In this document: piece after piece, positions 62,275 to 64,000 of the stretch
Layout: every line of letters begins with the position of its first letter
How positions within the stretch are numbered: the stretch's first letter is position 1
From: Novosphingobium sp.
Lineage (GTDB): Bacteria > Pseudomonadota > Alphaproteobacteria > Sphingomonadales > Sphingomonadaceae
Assembly (NCBI GenBank): GCA_017745295.1
Contig: JAGHZR010000003.1
Span: forward strand, 62,001 to 126,000
Length of the DNA stretch: 64,000 bases
Direction of reading: 5' to 3'
The notes under the pieces: model-generated
Database searches by the model: none
Told to the model about the DNA's origin: nothing
Seen by the model: the letters and a program-made list of their open reading frames with translations, nothing else
Program-made: the position numbers and the translations under genes

Positions 62275-63343
62275 CCATATCGTCCATTTCAAGACGCTCC
62301 AGAGCCTGCGTCCGCCGCGTCCCGCGCGCGTACTCGGTTGGATATTGCTGATCGCGATGGCTATTGTCGTCGCCTTCCTGCTGCTGGTGCCCTGGCAGCA
62401 GACGTCGAACGGTAACGGCTCGGTCATCGCGCTCGACCCGCGCGACCGCGTGCAGAACATCACCGCGCTCGTCCCCGGACGGGTCGAGGAATGGTACGTG
62501 ACCGACGGCGAACTGGTGAAGAAGGGCAACAAGATCGCCCGCATCGCCGACAACGATCCCAACCTGATCGCCCGCCTCCAGGCCGAACGCGCACAAGTCG
62601 ATGCCGAGATCGCGGCTACGCGTCAGGCGATGGGCGTGGCCCAGCGCGACGTGGGCCGCATGCAGCAGCTCTACGGCGAAGGGCTGGCGCCGCGCCGCGA
62701 TCTCGAACTCGCGCAGATCAAGGTGGCGGACTATGGCGCCAAAGTCGCCAAGAGCCTGGCCGACCGCAACCGGCTGGACATCAACATCAACCGCCAGTCG
62801 GTGCAGATGGTCCATGCCCCGCGCGACGGGCGCATCCTGCGCATCCTTGGCGGCGACAGCGCGACGATGGTCAAGGAAGGCGACGTGATCGCCACTTTCG
62901 CGCCCGAGCAGGCGGTGCGGGTGGTGGAACTCTACGTCGACGGGCGCGATGTGCCGCTGATCCATCCGGGCCGTCCGGTACGGATGGAGTTCGAGGGCTG
63001 GCCCGCGATCCAGTTCAGCGGCTGGCCCTCGGTGGCGGTCGGCATGTTCGACGGACAAGTGCGCGCGATCGACGTCTCGGCATCCGCCAACGGCCTGTTC
63101 CGCGTGCTGGTGGAGCAGAAGCCGGGCGCGCGGCCCTGGCCGAAGGAGCCGTTCGTGCGCCTTGGCGCCAAAGTGCGCGGTTGGGTGATGATGGACACCG
63201 TATCGAGCGGCTATGAACTCTGGCGCCTGCTCAACGACTTCCCGCTGCAATATCCGGTGAGCGCCCTCGAAGCGGGCACTTATGCGGGCAGCGTGAGCGG
63301 CAAAGACAGCTCCGCCGGGAAGGAAGGCGGCAATGCCAAGTAA
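62258..63343 (+). CDS. HlyD-family membrane-fusion adaptor
   Basis: A 361-residue adaptor: one N-terminal transmembrane helix (I-L-L-I-A-M-A-I-V-V-A-F-L-L-L-V, ~30-45), a lipoyl-like half V-P-G-R-V-E-E-W-Y-V, a coiled-coil hairpin at ~110-180 (A-Q-V-D-A-E-I-A-A-T-R-Q-A), and a beta-barrel ending near residue 330. It would link the inner-membrane ABC-like protein with the TolC-like channel encoded next. AAAGGAGG lies five bases before the ATG. It overlaps the genes on both sides. Confidence 0.87.
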   Translation: MPFRDDHIVHFKTLQSLRPPRPARVLGWILLIAMAIVVAFLLLVPWQQTSNGNGSVIALDPRDRVQNITALVPGRVEEWYVTDGELVKKGNKIARIADNDPNLIARLQAERAQVDAEIAATRQAMGVAQRDVGRMQQLYGEGLAPRRDLELAQIKVADYGAKVAKSLADRNRLDININRQSVQMVHAPRDGRILRILGGDSATMVKEGDVIATFAPEQAVRVVELYVDGRDVPLIHPGRPVRMEFEGWPAIQFSGWPSVAVGMFDGQVRAIDVSASANGLFRVLVEQKPGARPWPKEPFVRLGAKVRGWVMMDTVSSGYELWRLLNDFPLQYPVSALEAGTYAGSVSGKDSSAGKEGGNAK

Positions 63344-64000
63344 GCGCCTTGCCATTTGGCTGCTGGCTTCCGGCCTCTGTGCGCTCGCCGTGCCCTCGGC
63401 GGCCCAGCAGATCGCGCCGTTGCCCCGGCCCGCGCCGGTCGATGCGCCGGTGCTGCAACTGGACGACCTGCTCGCCAATTCCGCCCGGCAATCGCCGCAG
63501 ATCATCGAGGCGCTGGCCCGCACTCGCGTCGCCGACGCCAGGCGGCTGTCCGCCGAAGGGGCCTTCGACACGGTCTTTTCCGCCGAGGGCGGATCGCGGC
63601 TGGTCGGCTATTACGGCGGCACATACGCCGATGCGAAAGTGGCGCGTCCGCTGGAGAACTGGGGCGGCCAGGTCTACGGCGGCTACCGCGCGTCGAGTGG
63701 CCGTTTCCCGCTCTACGAGGACAAGAACTACACCAATGAGTTCGGCGAGATCCGCGCGGGCGCCGTGTTCTCCCTGCTGCGCGACCGAATGATCGACGAC
63801 CGCCGGTTCGGCCGGGTGACGGCGGATGCCGATCGCGCCATGGCCGATGCCGAGCGGCAGATGGTGGCCATCGGCGTGCAGCGCAAGGCGCTCGACGCCT
63901 ATCTGAACTGGGTGGCGAGCGGCGAGCGGCTCAAGGTCTATCGCCATCTCCTCGACCTTGCGCAGGAACGCCAGCGAGGCCTCGATCGCGCCTACAAGGC
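63333..64000 (+). CDS. TolC-family outer-membrane channel (3' end outside window)
   Basis: The first 222 residues of a TolC/OEP-family protein: a signal peptide (A-I-W-L-L-A-S-G-L-C-A-L-A-V-P-S-A-A), then L-D-D-L-L-A-N-S-A-R-Q-S-P-Q-I-I-E-A, a typical start of the first helical repeat. The visible part carries an atypical region G-S-R-L-V-G-Y-Y-G-G-T-Y-A-D rather than the classical motif, but the following strand/helix pattern is consistent. It overlaps the HlyD gene by 11 bases with AAGGAAGG before the ATG. It completes an export system with the preceding two genes. Confidence 0.82.
   Translation, partial: MPSKRLAIWLLASGLCALAVPSAAQQIAPLPRPAPVDAPVLQLDDLLANSARQSPQIIEALARTRVADARRLSAEGAFDTVFSAEGGSRLVGYYGGTYADAKVARPLENWGGQVYGGYRASSGRFPLYEDKNYTNEFGEIRAGAVFSLLRDRMIDDRRFGRVTADADRAMADAERQMVAIGVQRKALDAYLNWVASGERLKVYRHLLDLAQERQRGLDRAYK

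Overview
The window is high-GC bacterial chromosome with dense, mostly short-gapped genes on both strands. Gene content points to an alphaproteobacterium of the order Sphingomonadales, probably a Novosphingobium or Sphingomonas relative. The signs are a PilZ+XRE regulator, FixL/FixJ-style signalling with an HEINQP-type kinase box, an RpoH-type sigma factor, a TonB-dependent receptor, CtrA-like boxes, and a Csu-like chaperone-usher pilus. The taxonomic call is inference. No rRNA, tRNA, CRISPR array, insertion sequence or phage gene was seen.

Layout. 1-4.2 kb: cyclic-di-GMP signalling. A left-truncated MHYT-PAS-PAS-GGDEF protein diverges from a PilZ-XRE regulator, followed by a PAS-GGDEF protein whose active site is degenerate. 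4.2-9.1 kb: a LysR regulator, Tat-exported alpha/beta hydrolase and cytochrome P460 on the minus strand, divergent from an aldehyde dehydrogenase and a short-chain dehydrogenase. 9.2-13.7 kb: a TonB-dependent receptor behind a Fur-like box, and a periplasmic prolyl oligopeptidase. 13.9-19.6 kb: a 1280-residue secreted LamG protein coupled to a small LamG protein, preceded by a LacI-type palindrome, and a conserved exported protein. 19.6-25.7 kb: a MocR regulator divergent from an EamA exporter, a TPR protein, a CorC/HlyC-type membrane protein and a LacI regulator. 25.9-33.5 kb: NDH-2, a barstar-like/RNase H-like pair, a class A beta-lactamase lipoprotein, SulP, Nramp and CDF transporters. 33.7-37.8 kb: an EmrAB-type tripartite efflux operon. 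37.9-42 kb: a beta-barrel protein, PoxB, a small exported protein and an RpoH-type sigma factor.

42-57 kb is one functional block. A four-gene minus-strand signalling cluster (FixL-like kinase, stand-alone receiver, FixJ-like regulator and a 1688-residue pseudokinase/ATPase/GAF/histidine kinase) lies next to a plus-strand chaperone-usher pilus operon (two pilin-like proteins, chaperone, usher, tip protein). They are separated by a 622-bp regulatory region with palindromes. 57-64 kb holds a winged-helix/ATPase/TPR regulator followed by an overlapping ABC-HlyD-TolC set. In that set the ABC protein keeps its membrane domain, but its nucleotide-binding domain has lost every catalytic motif. The last gene runs off the right edge.

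The most unusual items are the catalytically dead ABC exporter subunit, the candidate structured RNA with tandem repeats at 29.25-29.42 kb, the RNase H-like/barstar pair, the giant LamG protein with its operator, and two convergent gene pairs whose stop codons are interlocked.
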